Source: Cladophialophora immunda
Taxonomy: Eukaryota > Ascomycota > Eurotiomycetes > Chaetothyriales > Herpotrichiellaceae
Reading direction: 5' to 3'
Assembly (NCBI RefSeq): GCF_000835495.1
Contig: NW_015622541.1
Location: forward strand, 3,100,001-3,164,000
DNA: 64,000 nucleotides
The translations under genes and the position numbers were made by a program. Positions within the stretch are counted from its first letter, which is position 1, and every line of letters starts with the position of its first letter. Positions 1 through 10,105 of this stretch are shown here, in pieces. The notes beneath the pieces were generated by a model. The model saw only the letters and a program-made list of their open reading frames with translations. It was not told the DNA's origin and searched no databases.

Positions 1-1252
1 GAGGAGACCCTGGCACGTACCATGACCGAGAACAATAGCGAGGCCATAAGACAGTATGCGATCAACAGTCCTGCCGGGCCACCGTTCGCCAAGTTGTTTC
101 CCGTTCCAAGGAACAGACCGGTGCCCTTGAGACATCGTCAGAATATGGTAACACAGAACGTACAACCATCGATACTCACAATAACACCGCCTATTGCGAT
201 CATTTGCCTAAGAACGTGAGTCATTCTGATGATGCCGCAAACACAGGTATCTCCACGAACATGTGACGAGGCTGCAAGATGCAGAAAACCAAAGTTAGCA
301 ATCCAGTTGATATTCCTTCGGGGCATAGTGCTAGGCCAACAACGCACCTTGAGCTGCCTGTGAAGACCGTTGACTTTGGTGTCAGTCACCGTCCCTTCTT
401 CGGCACTGCTTGCGGGCTCATCCACAGCAACCATGTCAGGTTCCTTCCCAATGGAAAGCTTGGGCTAAAGTCGCAAGAGAGCACGTCAGAACTATTCCCT
501 CGGTGCCGCAAACATGGGTCTCAACACGCTCACCTCGTCGGCCGCCATTGTCGTTTGCAAATGCGGACGGTGTACAGAAAACCTGAGGTCAGTGAGAGTG
601 CTGCGCAACTGCTTAATCTATCACAATGTCTAATCAGACAGCCCCATTGATTTGCGCCAGGGGCCAAGGGATTGATATGCTATAAAGTCCTGGTCGAAAG
701 GGCCTCGCCTCGCACATGTCTTGGTGGCCACTGTCGAAGTGTTGCTAGTCTTCGGAGACGAGCCGACGAGCCGCATCAAACAGGCGATAAGAGGACCACG
801 CCATGAACCTCATGTTAAGGGCGTTGACAGGCGCACGAAGCTACGCGCTCTCAGGGGGTTGGATCATAAACTGGCTGTCAGAAGGTGCCCCTGTTGATTG
901 TGTTCAATATTGGGCATTCATTTGCTGGGCGTTTTCGAGAAGCTGATAAGGGTGGACCCATGGACGGGAACACAACGCCAGCTACAAGAGGTGGCTGCCG
1001 CACAATGCCGATCTTGCTCAAATGCTTGGAGACTAGAGCTCGTTTGCGTTGTCGGTACGTTTCCGCTGATGCCGACAGATACAACAACGACGTCTCGGTG
1101 ATGTGTTATGCGGGCAAAGCGTCGCGTTCAATGCATGGTCTGCATCGGCGACGGGCTGTGGACAGTCTCTTCATATTCTAGGACCCTGCTGTGTTCTTAA
1201 GCTCGTCTGTCTCAGTGCGCATCCCGACCAAACTTGGCCCTCGATTCGAACC
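1..1252. other. Intergenic, no supportable gene
   Basis: Only short open frames are present in this stretch, and none has a recognisable domain or a coherent splice pattern. It includes the 5' flank of the aldolase gene that starts at 1253. A short frame beginning at 22 could be a gene relic, but I cannot identify it. Confidence 0.5.
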
Positions 1253-2661
1253 ATGCGCGAACTGAGGCCGGGGTTGTATGGCCCGTTGCCTACTTTCTTT
1301 GATGACGCTCAAGAACTCGACCTCGTCAGTTACAAGAAGCATCTCACTGGTACGGTCTAGAGCAAATTCCCTGTTGAGAAAATGCTCAGGCTGATGAAGT
1401 ACAACACTGTCAGATCTGGCAACAAAAGGCATCAGTCAGTCTGCAACCCCAAGGTCTTACGATGGCCGGTGGCGATGCTGACAGGAGATATCAGTTCCTG
1501 TCTGTTCAGGCTCCCTGGGAGAAGGTGCCCATCTGGTAGGTTCCCTTCGTCCCGAGCTCGCTGCACCAAATAACTTTTGGCCGGTACTCAGGACCCATCG
1601 GAGCGGCAGACCCTGATTGAAGTCACCCGCCAGACTCTAGATGAGTTAGGCTTGACATCGACAGCCATTGTTGCTGGAGTGGGTGGGCTAAGCACACGGG
1701 AAACAACTCGGTTGTGTCGGGATGCCGCAGCTGCCGGGGCGTAAGGCTGTGTCATAAGACTGCTCCTCTCTCACGAGGTCCATTGACATGATCCAGGGAC
1801 GCCGGGCTTGTGATACTGCCGGCCTACTACGCCGCAAGCCTAAACTCGGATCACGAACAGATTGTCCAGTACTACGTCGACATCTGTGAAGCATCTCCGG
1901 TACCAGATACCTCACTGAGATGGCGTTGATCTGGCTGACGGCTCCCCAGATTCCATTGTTTCTCTACAACTTCCCAACAAACGCAGCAGGGCTTGACATG
2001 TCGTCAGAGATCATTGAGAAGATCATGAGACGGGCACCAAACTTGTGCGGTGTCAAATTAACGTAAGTCAAGTCGCCCTGCCTCTCTGCCACGGGTGGAT
2101 TAATCCCTTTCGTATGCAGATGCGGCGGCAGTATCGGCAAACTTGTGCGACTGAAAGCAGCTCAAGATGGATTTCCGACAGCGATACCCACCCGCGTTTT
2201 CCCATTCCTTCTCCTCGATGGCCTGATTGGAGACCTTACCGCGTGGAAGGCGTGTGGTGGCCATGGGACCGTGAGCGGAATCCCCAACTTCGCCCCACGA
2301 GCGTCCGTGAGGCTTTGGGAACTCCTGAATATATCATCACCGACGCGAGAGGAAGTGTTAGAGAAGGAGAAATTGCAAGCCATCTTGTCGCGTGCGGATG
2401 CGATTGCTGTCCCGGCGGGTATCCGGGCAATGAGTAGGTGCTCCCAATGAACGAAGCAAGCACCTCCTGACGGACCAAAATCGGGTTTACCCTGCATTAC
2501 TGACCGACGGCTGCACAGAGTTTGTTTTGCACAAGGTCCATGGCTACGGCAAGGTGCCACGTCGACCTCTTTTGCCATTGACGGAGGACGAAGGGCAGTC
2601 GTTTCTCTCCGCCTTGGGCGAGCTGCTTGACACGGAGCGCGAATACCAACAACGCGCATGA
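1253..2661 (+). CDS. Dihydrodipicolinate synthase / 4-hydroxy-2-oxoglutarate aldolase family protein
   Basis: Class I (Schiff-base) aldolase or lyase of the DapA/HOGA1 superfamily, probably cleaving or condensing pyruvate with an aldehyde; the substrate is unknown. No single frame is long, but splicing gives about 319 aa: exons 1253-1349, 1495-1535, 1592-1740, 1797-1899, 1950-2062, 2120-2433 and 2519-2661. All later introns have GT..AG borders and keep phase. Visible hallmarks are a GSLGEG motif (the GTTGE-type carboxylate site), a YNFP motif with the conserved Tyr (about residue 136), GVKLT with the Schiff-base Lys (about residue 166), and a GTVSGIPNFAPRA stretch. Intron 1 (about 145 bp) is the weak point: the family normally has about 10 more residues there, so a second microexon or a different border (for example an acceptor after 1484) is possible. 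Fungal paralogues of this family act in sugar-acid or proline-type catabolism; lysine synthesis in fungi does not use DapA. Confidence 0.8.
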
Positions 2662-3180
2662 AAAAGGAGACTACAGAAATAGATGAAACCTTTGAATAGA
2701 TGGCATGGGCGGCTTGATCCATTGTGTTCAGGGGGAAATGACGTTCAAAAGATACAATTCAACGGAACAGGTGATGCAGAAGACCTTCCCAACTCTCCTT
2801 TAGGGTCTCTGAAGTCTTTTCGACGTCACTGATGAGGTCAGATTCGAGATCACAAAGTCACAAACCTAGGCTGCCATGATGGGATCTCGTACCTAAAGGT
2901 GGTCCCTACTTTGGGGGCGAACATATCGTTATTTCAAAGACGGTGAGGGAAGGTTTCAGATCCCAGGGACCTCTGACCACCCTCTGGCTCCAGGCCGCCT
3001 AGGGCGAATGGACCCTCATTTGCTAGTAATCTGAAAATCCAAGCACGGGCCGTATGTGGACTACCGCATGCATTGGGTATCTTCTGCAGGTTTGAATATT
3101 CGTCAACCGGTTTGTATTCTCTGCCGCAAAGACCAAAGTAAGTGGTTCAAGGCACAAGTAATGCATTCCGGCGGCAGCGT
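2662..3180. other. Intergenic between convergent genes
   Basis: This is the tail-to-tail spacer between the aldolase gene (+) and the MFS gene (-). It holds the 3' ends and terminators. I see no gene in it. Confidence 0.5.
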
Positions 3181-5181
3181 CTAGAAGCTCGTGTCAAAGC
3201 TTGCTCTCCTCTCCAGCATCCTGCCCAAAGACGATGATCTTGTGCTTCGATTTGTGCCACTTGTGAAGGATCGCACGATAGAATGGGTCGGCGTTGCCAG
3301 CAACGCTCGCGAATCCGCGTCCTCCTCCTCTTCATCATAATCGGATTCGTCGCTCGACCCCGGAACAAAGATAGCTGCCTCATCTTTGTCCATATCCTCT
3401 TGTTTCTGCAGGCGGGGCAGCTGAGCCGGCCAAATAAGCAAGGCAGATAAAAAGGAGAAGACGATGCCCATGAGAAATGTCGCTTTCAAGCTCGACGCAT
3501 ACGCATCAATGACCTGTTTCTTGTGCACGGGGTCCAAATCTCGGATTGCGCGGATCGATTCCCTGACAGTACGAATGATATCTTCTTTGGTGGCTGCATC
3601 CGGTGCTGTGACGTATCTGTTCAGGTATATTGGCAGCGCATTCTGCAACACCCAGCTGCTCAAGGCCACACCCATAATAGAGCCAAGGTTGCGAATGAGA
3701 CCGAGTGTGGTGGTTGCCACCGCTTGGTCCTCCTGAGAGTTGAGGGCTAAGACTGCAATAGTTGCGGCCGGGAAGAAGAATCCTTGGCCAATCGAGACGA
3801 AAGGAATGAGATAAGGGACAAGCGAGGTAGGTGTGTCTGCAGACAAGCACGCTACAGCCACGGCGCCACAAAGTCCCATGATTGAACCCAGCACCATCGG
3901 AGGCTTCATCCGTCTTGTGAGAGTGATGTAAGCTCCTGCCAGGATGGCGGTGATGCTAGCGCCGACCAGAGGAGGAACGAGATAAAGGCCCGAAATCGTA
4001 GGCGAAGTTTGTCGGACCGCTTGGAGGTAGAGCGGAACATTGAACAAAACGGTATTGACGAGCATCGAGGCAATGAAATTGCTTCCTATGACATTTGCAA
4101 CGGGTGTTGTCGAGAAAAGCCTCAGAGGTAGGATAGGTCGTTCGGCTCTCCGCTCCACCAGGACCAGGGAGATGCACGCGATCCCAGAGATCACTAGGCT
4201 GTTGATAACAAATGGGTGTGTCCACGTGAAAACATTGCCTCCCAAGTTCACCCCGAGAATGAGGCCAGAGACTGTGAGGATCATTCCGATCGTTCCATAA
4301 GTGTCGAAGCTCTTGAAGGCCTCGCCGAGCGTCTTCCCTTGAGTCTTCGCCAGATTTGGGCCGAGATTATCAGGGCAAGAAAATATGGCAAGGACACCAT
4401 AAATGAGGATGAAAGGCAGTTGCAAAAAGAAGGCAGCGCGCCAACCGAAGTAGTCACAGAGAAAGCCCCCTAAGGCGGCGCCCAGCCCGTTGCCTGCTCC
4501 ATACGCCTGGATTGATGACAGTGTTAGCAGACAAGTAGCTCAAGCTTTGAGAGCCGGACTGGGCAGGACAAGAGCGGTGGATGCCCTAGAGGTGGAACGT
4601 ACCAAGTTGAAATAACTCTGATAGATGCCTCTGTACTCGATTTTGACAATGTCGCTCGTCAATATTCCACCGAGGGCAACCACGCCACCGGCGCCCAATC
4701 CACTTACCGCCCTGGCGGCGATGAAGCTGCCAATACTGCCAGCTGCGCCGCACCAAAAGGTGCTGACAAAGAACATGACGATCGCGAACAGCAAGGCCGG
4801 CCGTCGACCGACAGTGTCCGAAACGCGGCCGTACACTGGCTGGAACACCGTAGAGGTCAGGTAGAACACGGTACTAAGCCAGGAAGCCGCGTTCGAGGCT
4901 TCGAAGTAGGAAGTAATGACGGGATGGGAAGAGGCCATCAGTGTGGTGTCGAAGAATGCAATTGAGCAACCAAAAATTATGCTCCAGAACAGAAAATGAA
5001 AACGAGGGCCCGAGATGCAGTCCCGATAGTGAACATCAGAGCGGTTTGTGGGATGCCGGTTGGGAAGCAAACTTGTCGTTTCGGTCGGCTGAGGACCCGT
5101 GTGCTCCTCTATCCCGGCTTCGAGGTACGGGCCCGGCGTGGCCACCGGGTCGATCAACGGCCTCTTATCGTCACTCTTCAT
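3181..5181 (-). CDS. MFS transporter, Vba/Fnx1-like (DHA2-type)
   Basis: Predicted 634-aa multi-spanning permease, exons 4603-5181 and 3181-4506. The 96-bp intron has GTACGT..CAG borders and rejoins NL to AYGAGNGLGAALGG in frame. The MFS loop motif GRVSDTVGRRPALL and the motif C-like glycine-rich segment GLGAGGVVALGG are clear. The YGxGNGLGAALGG stretch is typical of the yeast vacuolar basic amino acid and Fnx1 group. The N-terminal tail holds an acidic dileucine signal (ETTSLLP), which in this group can direct sorting to the vacuole; vacuolar location is therefore inferred. The C-terminal tail is acidic (DEEEED) and Ser-rich. I chose the start at 5181 (MKSDDKRPL); an upstream in-frame ATG at 5235 would add 18 residues. 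The substrate could be basic amino acids or a drug. Confidence 0.85.
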
Positions 5182-5998
5182 GGTCAGGCGTGATATTGGG
5201 GAAGTAGTTCTTCTGGGAGCAGATCTGTAGTGCAAGGAACAAACACCAGTGACGGTTTCATAGGCAGTTTATAACGATTTTGCCAGTGTGTCAGACGTCA
5301 TAAAAGAACTTCGAGCGCGGGTTTTTGGTGGCCACAATTGATTCATGAAGCTGAGGGGCAACAACAGAACGCCTGTCGCGTGAGTACTAACATGTGGCGG
5401 ACATAGGGCTGGAAATAATAGAATGCTGACCATGCCCCATCTGGTGTTCAGCCAGGATTACTGTGCGAATGGCCCAGGTTCTGGCAATAACATAAACAGT
5501 GTGTTCTTGCGGAGGCCCTGCTGATGTTCTGATCTCAGAAGTACCAAGGCCCTATGACTCTTCCAAGGCGGCAGCTGCGAATGGCAATGGCTGACCACCA
5601 GATTTGCAGATCCCGCTGGGGAAGGACCATACTTGTACTGCGCAAAATCACCCGGTGGCGCGCCTTGGTGCCCCTTGCATTTCGGTCGATAGCCGAGATT
5701 CGCGCACGGCCAATAAGAGCCCTGGTGCATTATCAATCAGAGGACGCCAAAGATAGAGAGGATGGAGAAGAGCGATGGGTGGAAGCGGGAGGCGAAGAGG
5801 CGATGTCGACTTCAAATGACGCAACTGACTGCCCACGGGCTCCTATATCCGCGATTAGATAATGGAAATGCCAGTTACGCCCTTGATGCGACGCTGGCGC
5901 CAATGGCGGCGGTGAAGATCTTGCAGCTTTGACTCTGCTTGAGATAGAATCTCCAGACCTGGAGCCTCACTGTTCTCGCGCGGTGAGGAGGAGAGACA
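5182..5998. other. Shared upstream region of divergent genes
   Basis: This 0.8-kb region separates the MFS gene (-) from the glutamine amidotransferase gene (+) and should contain both promoters. I see no supportable gene and no clear repeated element. Confidence 0.5.
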
Positions 5999-6997
5999 AT
6001 GAATCTGAAACTCTCTCGAACCCTGCGCATCGCAGTCCTTGAGTGCGATACTCCGCTACCGGAGACCAAGAAAAGGTTTCGTGGTTATGGCGGTGTATTT
6101 GAGTTCTTGCTTCGGTCAGGGGCCAGAGCCTTGGGTCGAACCGACTTGGATCCCGACAATAGCCTCGAGTTTTCCTTCTGGCAGGTCGAGTTGAACCCAG
6201 ACCAGTACCCCGATCCCAATGAGATTGACGCCATTTTGATCACCGGTTCCAGTGAGTCTTGCTCGTCTTGATGTTGCTGCAGTCGTGGAGGAGGGAACGA
6301 GAGGTGGACAGCAGGGCCGACTTAGATGCTGTTCTTCTGTAGGCCCTGGGAGCGACGACCATGTAAATGGTTGAGGAGCGACTGGTGCTGATATCTGAGA
6401 ATCCTTCCAGGACATGATTCCTTCGCAGACACGCCGTGGATCAACAAACTGGTCGACTACACAGCGAAGATTCTGTCAGAAACCACTGTTCGCGTAATCG
6501 GCGTGTGCTTCGGCCATCAGATCGTCGGCCGCGCGTTAAAGGCTGAAGTTGGGCGGAATCCTGAGGGCTGGGAAGCAGCAGTGAATGATGTCCAGCTGTC
6601 GGAGAAGGGAAAGCAAGTGTTTGGCGTCGATAAAATTGTATGTTGTGTAACCTGCACTAACCCTGGACAACATCCCTGCGCCGTTTTCGCTGACAGGATG
6701 ACTGGACAGCGCCTCCACCAAATGCACCGCGACTGTGTCTTCTATTACCCAGAAGGCGTAGAGGAGCTTGGATATTCTCCCGTTTGCAAGGTCCAAGCCA
6801 TGTATGCACCGAAACGGCTCCTGACCGTGCAGGGCCACCCCGAGTTCAACCAGGAAATCATGACAGAAATCATCAACACGCGACATGCAACGGGTATTTT
6901 CGACGACAAGGCATATCAGGAACATATGAAGAAAGTGAATCTGCCACATGATGGGTTGGTTGTCAGTCAAGCATTTCTGAAGTTCTTGTTGGAATAG
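5999..6997 (+). CDS. Class I glutamine amidotransferase-like protein
   Basis: Stand-alone class I GATase of 255 aa, similar in layout to the small cytosolic fungal GATase-like proteins. Exons are 5999-6251, 6411-6637 and 6710-6997; both introns restore the family sequence (TGS-R-HDSFADTPWI and VDKI-RLHQMHRD). The nucleophile elbow IGVCFGHQI places Cys117. The QGHPEF motif provides His203 and Glu205, so the Cys-His-Glu triad is complete. The acceptor domain is not fused, so the ammonia or peptidase substrate is unknown; some relatives act on gamma-glutamyl compounds. It is convergent with the U2A' gene, 204 bp downstream. Confidence 0.88.
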
Positions 6998-7201
6998 TAC
7001 GGAGTAGAGATGGAGCGTCTCAAGTTTGAATGCTTTGGATTGATATCGCGCCTTGGCCAATAGAAATAGACCGCCTTTGGGTTGTGAATCTACGCATTTC
7101 AATGTGCAAGCTCCACAATGATACTCCTTGTCCGTTTACAAGGGTCCCATCGAAGGACCTCCCGATTCTTCCTTCCATGTGATACATGCAAAGCAGCGGT
7201 C

Positions 7202-8095
7202 TTAGGAAACCATCCTGTCGGCTTCCGCTGCACCAGCAGGTATTCTGCCCTCCGCGAGATCTCTCTCGATTCGTTCAATCTCCTGAAAGCTTTTGGCATT
7301 CTGGATCATCATTTCCACTCTCTTCTTCTCTGACTCGGTCAACCTCGTCCGGACACCTTTTTGTGCCGCGGTCGCCTTGCCATTGACACCACCTGTAGAA
7401 ACGTCAAATGTCCGGCTCTTCAGCCCCTTGATCTTCGTGGCCAATTCGGTGGGTGCTTCGGCAGAGCCAAACAGCTCGTTTGCGCTCTCTCGTTCTGCTT
7501 GTCGCACTTTCTGGAAATCGAGGAACCGCAGCGAGGGGATCGACCAGATGAGATAGAGTCTGTAGTGCTGCGGAATGGAATTAACAGCTTTTTCTCATCT
7601 AGATCCGTGGTCTAGACTCACCTCTTTCTTTGCTACCGGATTTTCCAATAAACTCAAGTGAGTCAACGCTCCGCAGGCGACCAAACCCTCCAGATCAGCG
7701 AGCTCCTTGACATGATTTGCCGTCAGCACGAGCGTTGTCAGGTTGGGTATCTGTTCTGCTATTCTCTTGTCCACGCTTTGTATTCGATTTCGTGCACACA
7801 GGAGCGTGTTCAATCGGGGAGAGAGGGGGAAATTGGAGAGGGTGGTAATGTCGTTGTCGGTGAAGTCGATTGCATCTTGCGGGCCTGCAACGCCCAAGTT
7901 CTCGATGGTGGGGATTTTATGGCCTATACAGATTGCACAAAGAGAGACGTGTGGTCAACTATGCTCTTGCCCGTTCAGAGAAATCAAAGTGTAGCATCTG
8001 CTCTTTTCAGACATACCTCGGAGGTCGAGTTCACGCTCTTTGAGAGGGTTCAGATATGATAGGGAGTTATGAATGAGGTCTGCAGCGAGCCTCAT
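7202..8095 (-). CDS. lea1: U2 small nuclear ribonucleoprotein A' (Lea1)
   Basis: Leucine-rich-repeat protein of the U2 snRNP that binds U2B'' and stem-loop IV of U2 snRNA; nuclear, pre-mRNA splicing. Three exons (8017-8095, 7622-7923, 7202-7567) give 248 aa. The N-terminus MRLAADLI...NPLKERELDLRGHKIPTIENLG followed by DAIDFTDNDI is diagnostic. LRRs follow (LNTLLCARNRI, LTTLVLTANHV, LTHLSLLENPV), then the LRRCT-like cap YRLYLIWSIPSLRFLDFQKV and a charged C-terminal tail. Introns are 93 bp (7924-8016) and 54 bp (7568-7621). It is divergent from the M24 peptidase gene across about 0.5 kb. Confidence 0.95.
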
Positions 8096-8604
8096 TGCTG
8101 CTGCGGGTGTAGTTGCTTCGGGTTGGTTCAGTCTCCCTCGTAGCAGTAAAGTGGTCGCAACTTTGACGTTTTCATGTTTCTGCGGAAAATGTCAAGAAAT
8201 TTGCGACAAGCATGTGATTGGCCAAGGAAATATTTTCAGCCTCGCCCACAAGGCTGTGTGTTCCACGGTCAAGGGCCACTCTTATCACCGCTACTCTAGC
8301 CTGCTCTCCTCGGAAATCCACCTTGTACCATGGGTCTCTCCTTTACCTCGACGGACGCAATCCTGTGGAGATCTCTATTGGCTTGAGACTGAAGGTGTCC
8401 TATATCGACACCCAATAACGACAAGGCTGTGCGCACCAACGGAGAGCAAGGACCGAGGTCCCTTGGCAAGCCCGGCACCCCGCAGAAATCATTCTCCGCA
8501 TAGAAGGGCGCGAGGGATGACCATCTCTTCCCCCCCTGTCAATTTGCAAATTTGTCGAATCAATAGAAAATTCACTTCAGCTCTCCGGTAGAAATATTGC
8601 GACA
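8096..8604. promoter_or_regulatory. Bidirectional promoter region, lea1 / M24 peptidase
   Basis: A 509-bp spacer lies between two divergent start codons and must hold both promoters. Short open frames here have no recognisable domain. I did not identify a specific operator. Confidence 0.5.
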
Positions 8605-9309
8605 ATGGCGACCGAAACCTCACAGACGACAGAGCAAGAGCGAGCCGCTTACCTCATGGACGCACAGACAAAAGCACTCAAACTATTTGAGGAAATCGAA
8701 CAATCCATAGTCCGGCCTGGTGTCAGTGAGAAACAGCTCAGCGATGAGATCCATGAACTGGGTGCTAAGCGCTACGACGTCAAAACCCATTGGCACAAGC
8801 GGGTGATCAGAAGCGGACCGAATACCTTGTTTCCCTATGCTGAAAACCCTCCGGATCGCGTCCTCCAACCCGACGATATCGTCTTCGTGGATCTGGGTCC
8901 GGTGTTCGAAGCATGGGAAGCCGATTTTGGTCGTACCTTTGTGCTTGGGAATGACCCGATCAAAGCGAAGCTGCGCGACACTCTAGAACCTTTGTGGGAG
9001 CAGGTGAAGTCGCGATTCCAGGCCAATCCGGATATAACAGGCGAGGAACTATATCAAATTGTCTGTGATCTAGCAAAGGAGTCCGGGTGGGAATTCGGCA
9101 ACTCCCATGCAGGCCACCTGGTTGGCCAATTCCCGCATGAGCGAATCGCCGGGGATAAGGTCGAATACTATATTACCAAGGGCAGTCAGAAGCCGATGAG
9201 GCGCACAGGTAAAGATGGGCAGCAACTGCATTGGATCTTAGAAGTCCATCTTGTAGATACTGCCCGCCAGATTGGCGGGTTTTATGAGCAACTCTTAACA
9301 GTTGATTGA
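8605..9309 (+). CDS. M24 family metallopeptidase (aminopeptidase P / creatinase fold)
   Basis: Single-exon 234-aa protein with only the catalytic pita-bread domain; the N-terminal creatinase domain of full-length aminopeptidase P is absent. All five metal ligands are visible: Asp96 (FVDLGP), Asp107 (ADFGRT), His171 (AGHLVG), Glu213 (LEVHLV) and Glu228 (FYEQLL). This argues for an active dimetal hydrolase acting on Xaa-Pro or a small amide substrate. Short stand-alone members like this occur in bacteria and fungi, and their substrates are mostly unassigned. The start is the first ATG after the divergent spacer, in the context GACAATGGCG. Confidence 0.88.
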   Translation: MATETSQTTEQERAAYLMDAQTKALKLFEEIEQSIVRPGVSEKQLSDEIHELGAKRYDVKTHWHKRVIRSGPNTLFPYAENPPDRVLQPDDIVFVDLGPVFEAWEADFGRTFVLGNDPIKAKLRDTLEPLWEQVKSRFQANPDITGEELYQIVCDLAKESGWEFGNSHAGHLVGQFPHERIAGDKVEYYITKGSQKPMRRTGKDGQQLHWILEVHLVDTARQIGGFYEQLLTVD

Positions 9310-10105
9310 GATTCGCAGAAACCTGCAGACAAGGAACGGGACAGGGAGGAATGGGATCTTTACTTAGGAAAGCAGATTTTCCTGTCGACAACTGAGAGAA
9401 GTTAAGACCAATTTCCGAGATTCTCTTCGCTTGGCAAGCACCGATGCTTCGACGGCGCCTGCTCTTGAATAATCGCGGTCGTGATCGTGTGGGTTCTGCG
9501 TAAGCTGGTCGAAGCTGTCGTCAAGAGTTGGAGGCATCATACGTGCCTGTAGGAATTGAAGAGTTTAAGGCGTCCTGAGCCATGTCCAGCTTCCTCCAAT
9601 CACTTTTCGCAGACGTCTCTCATTCTCCCTCTCCTCCCTGCGTTTTCATCGCATGATAGTCGGCCGCAAGAGTTTGCAAGACTGTCGCGCCACGATGAGG
9701 CTTCACTTTGGAGGCAACAACGACGTTCCTGGACCAGTTCGCAAAAGGATTTTCCACAGTGCTATTCTGGCTGTTGCAATAGTGCCATCAACTGCCATTG
9801 TTCTCCCATTCTACCAATATTGGGAAGTTAGGCACGAGGAGGTAAACAAGGAGGGAGCACAAGGCTGTACCTTGTAAGGCTGAAACCAGAAAGCGGTGTT
9901 GTGCTTATGTAAGAAAGCCGGGTGGAAACACCCGACTCTGGGGTCTTTGGGGCTCCGGTTCCTCCTCGGCAGGACATGAACGAGTCAGTCCAACGTAGCT
10001 TGTTGACTGCTCAGGTTTGAGAGCTGCAGGCAGACTTCAACACCAACCTGCATGTTTACTGATGCGTGCTACATGTGATAGTCTTTTATATTGCCTGCCT
10101 CATCA
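9310..10105. other. Intergenic with two small ORFs of unknown status
   Basis: Two short frames look slightly coding-like, but I cannot identify either. One is at 9364-9540 on the minus strand (58 aa, hydrophilic, starting MMPPTLDD). The other is at 9695-9877 on the plus strand (60 aa, one predicted membrane helix followed by a YQYWE segment). Either could be an exon or a small protein. The rest is the promoter of the acyltransferase gene. Confidence 0.3.

Noticed and set aside
1253..2661. Aldolase gene as a pseudogene
   Set aside because: First impression from broken frames; every break coincides with a GT..AG intron that restores phase and conserved motifs.
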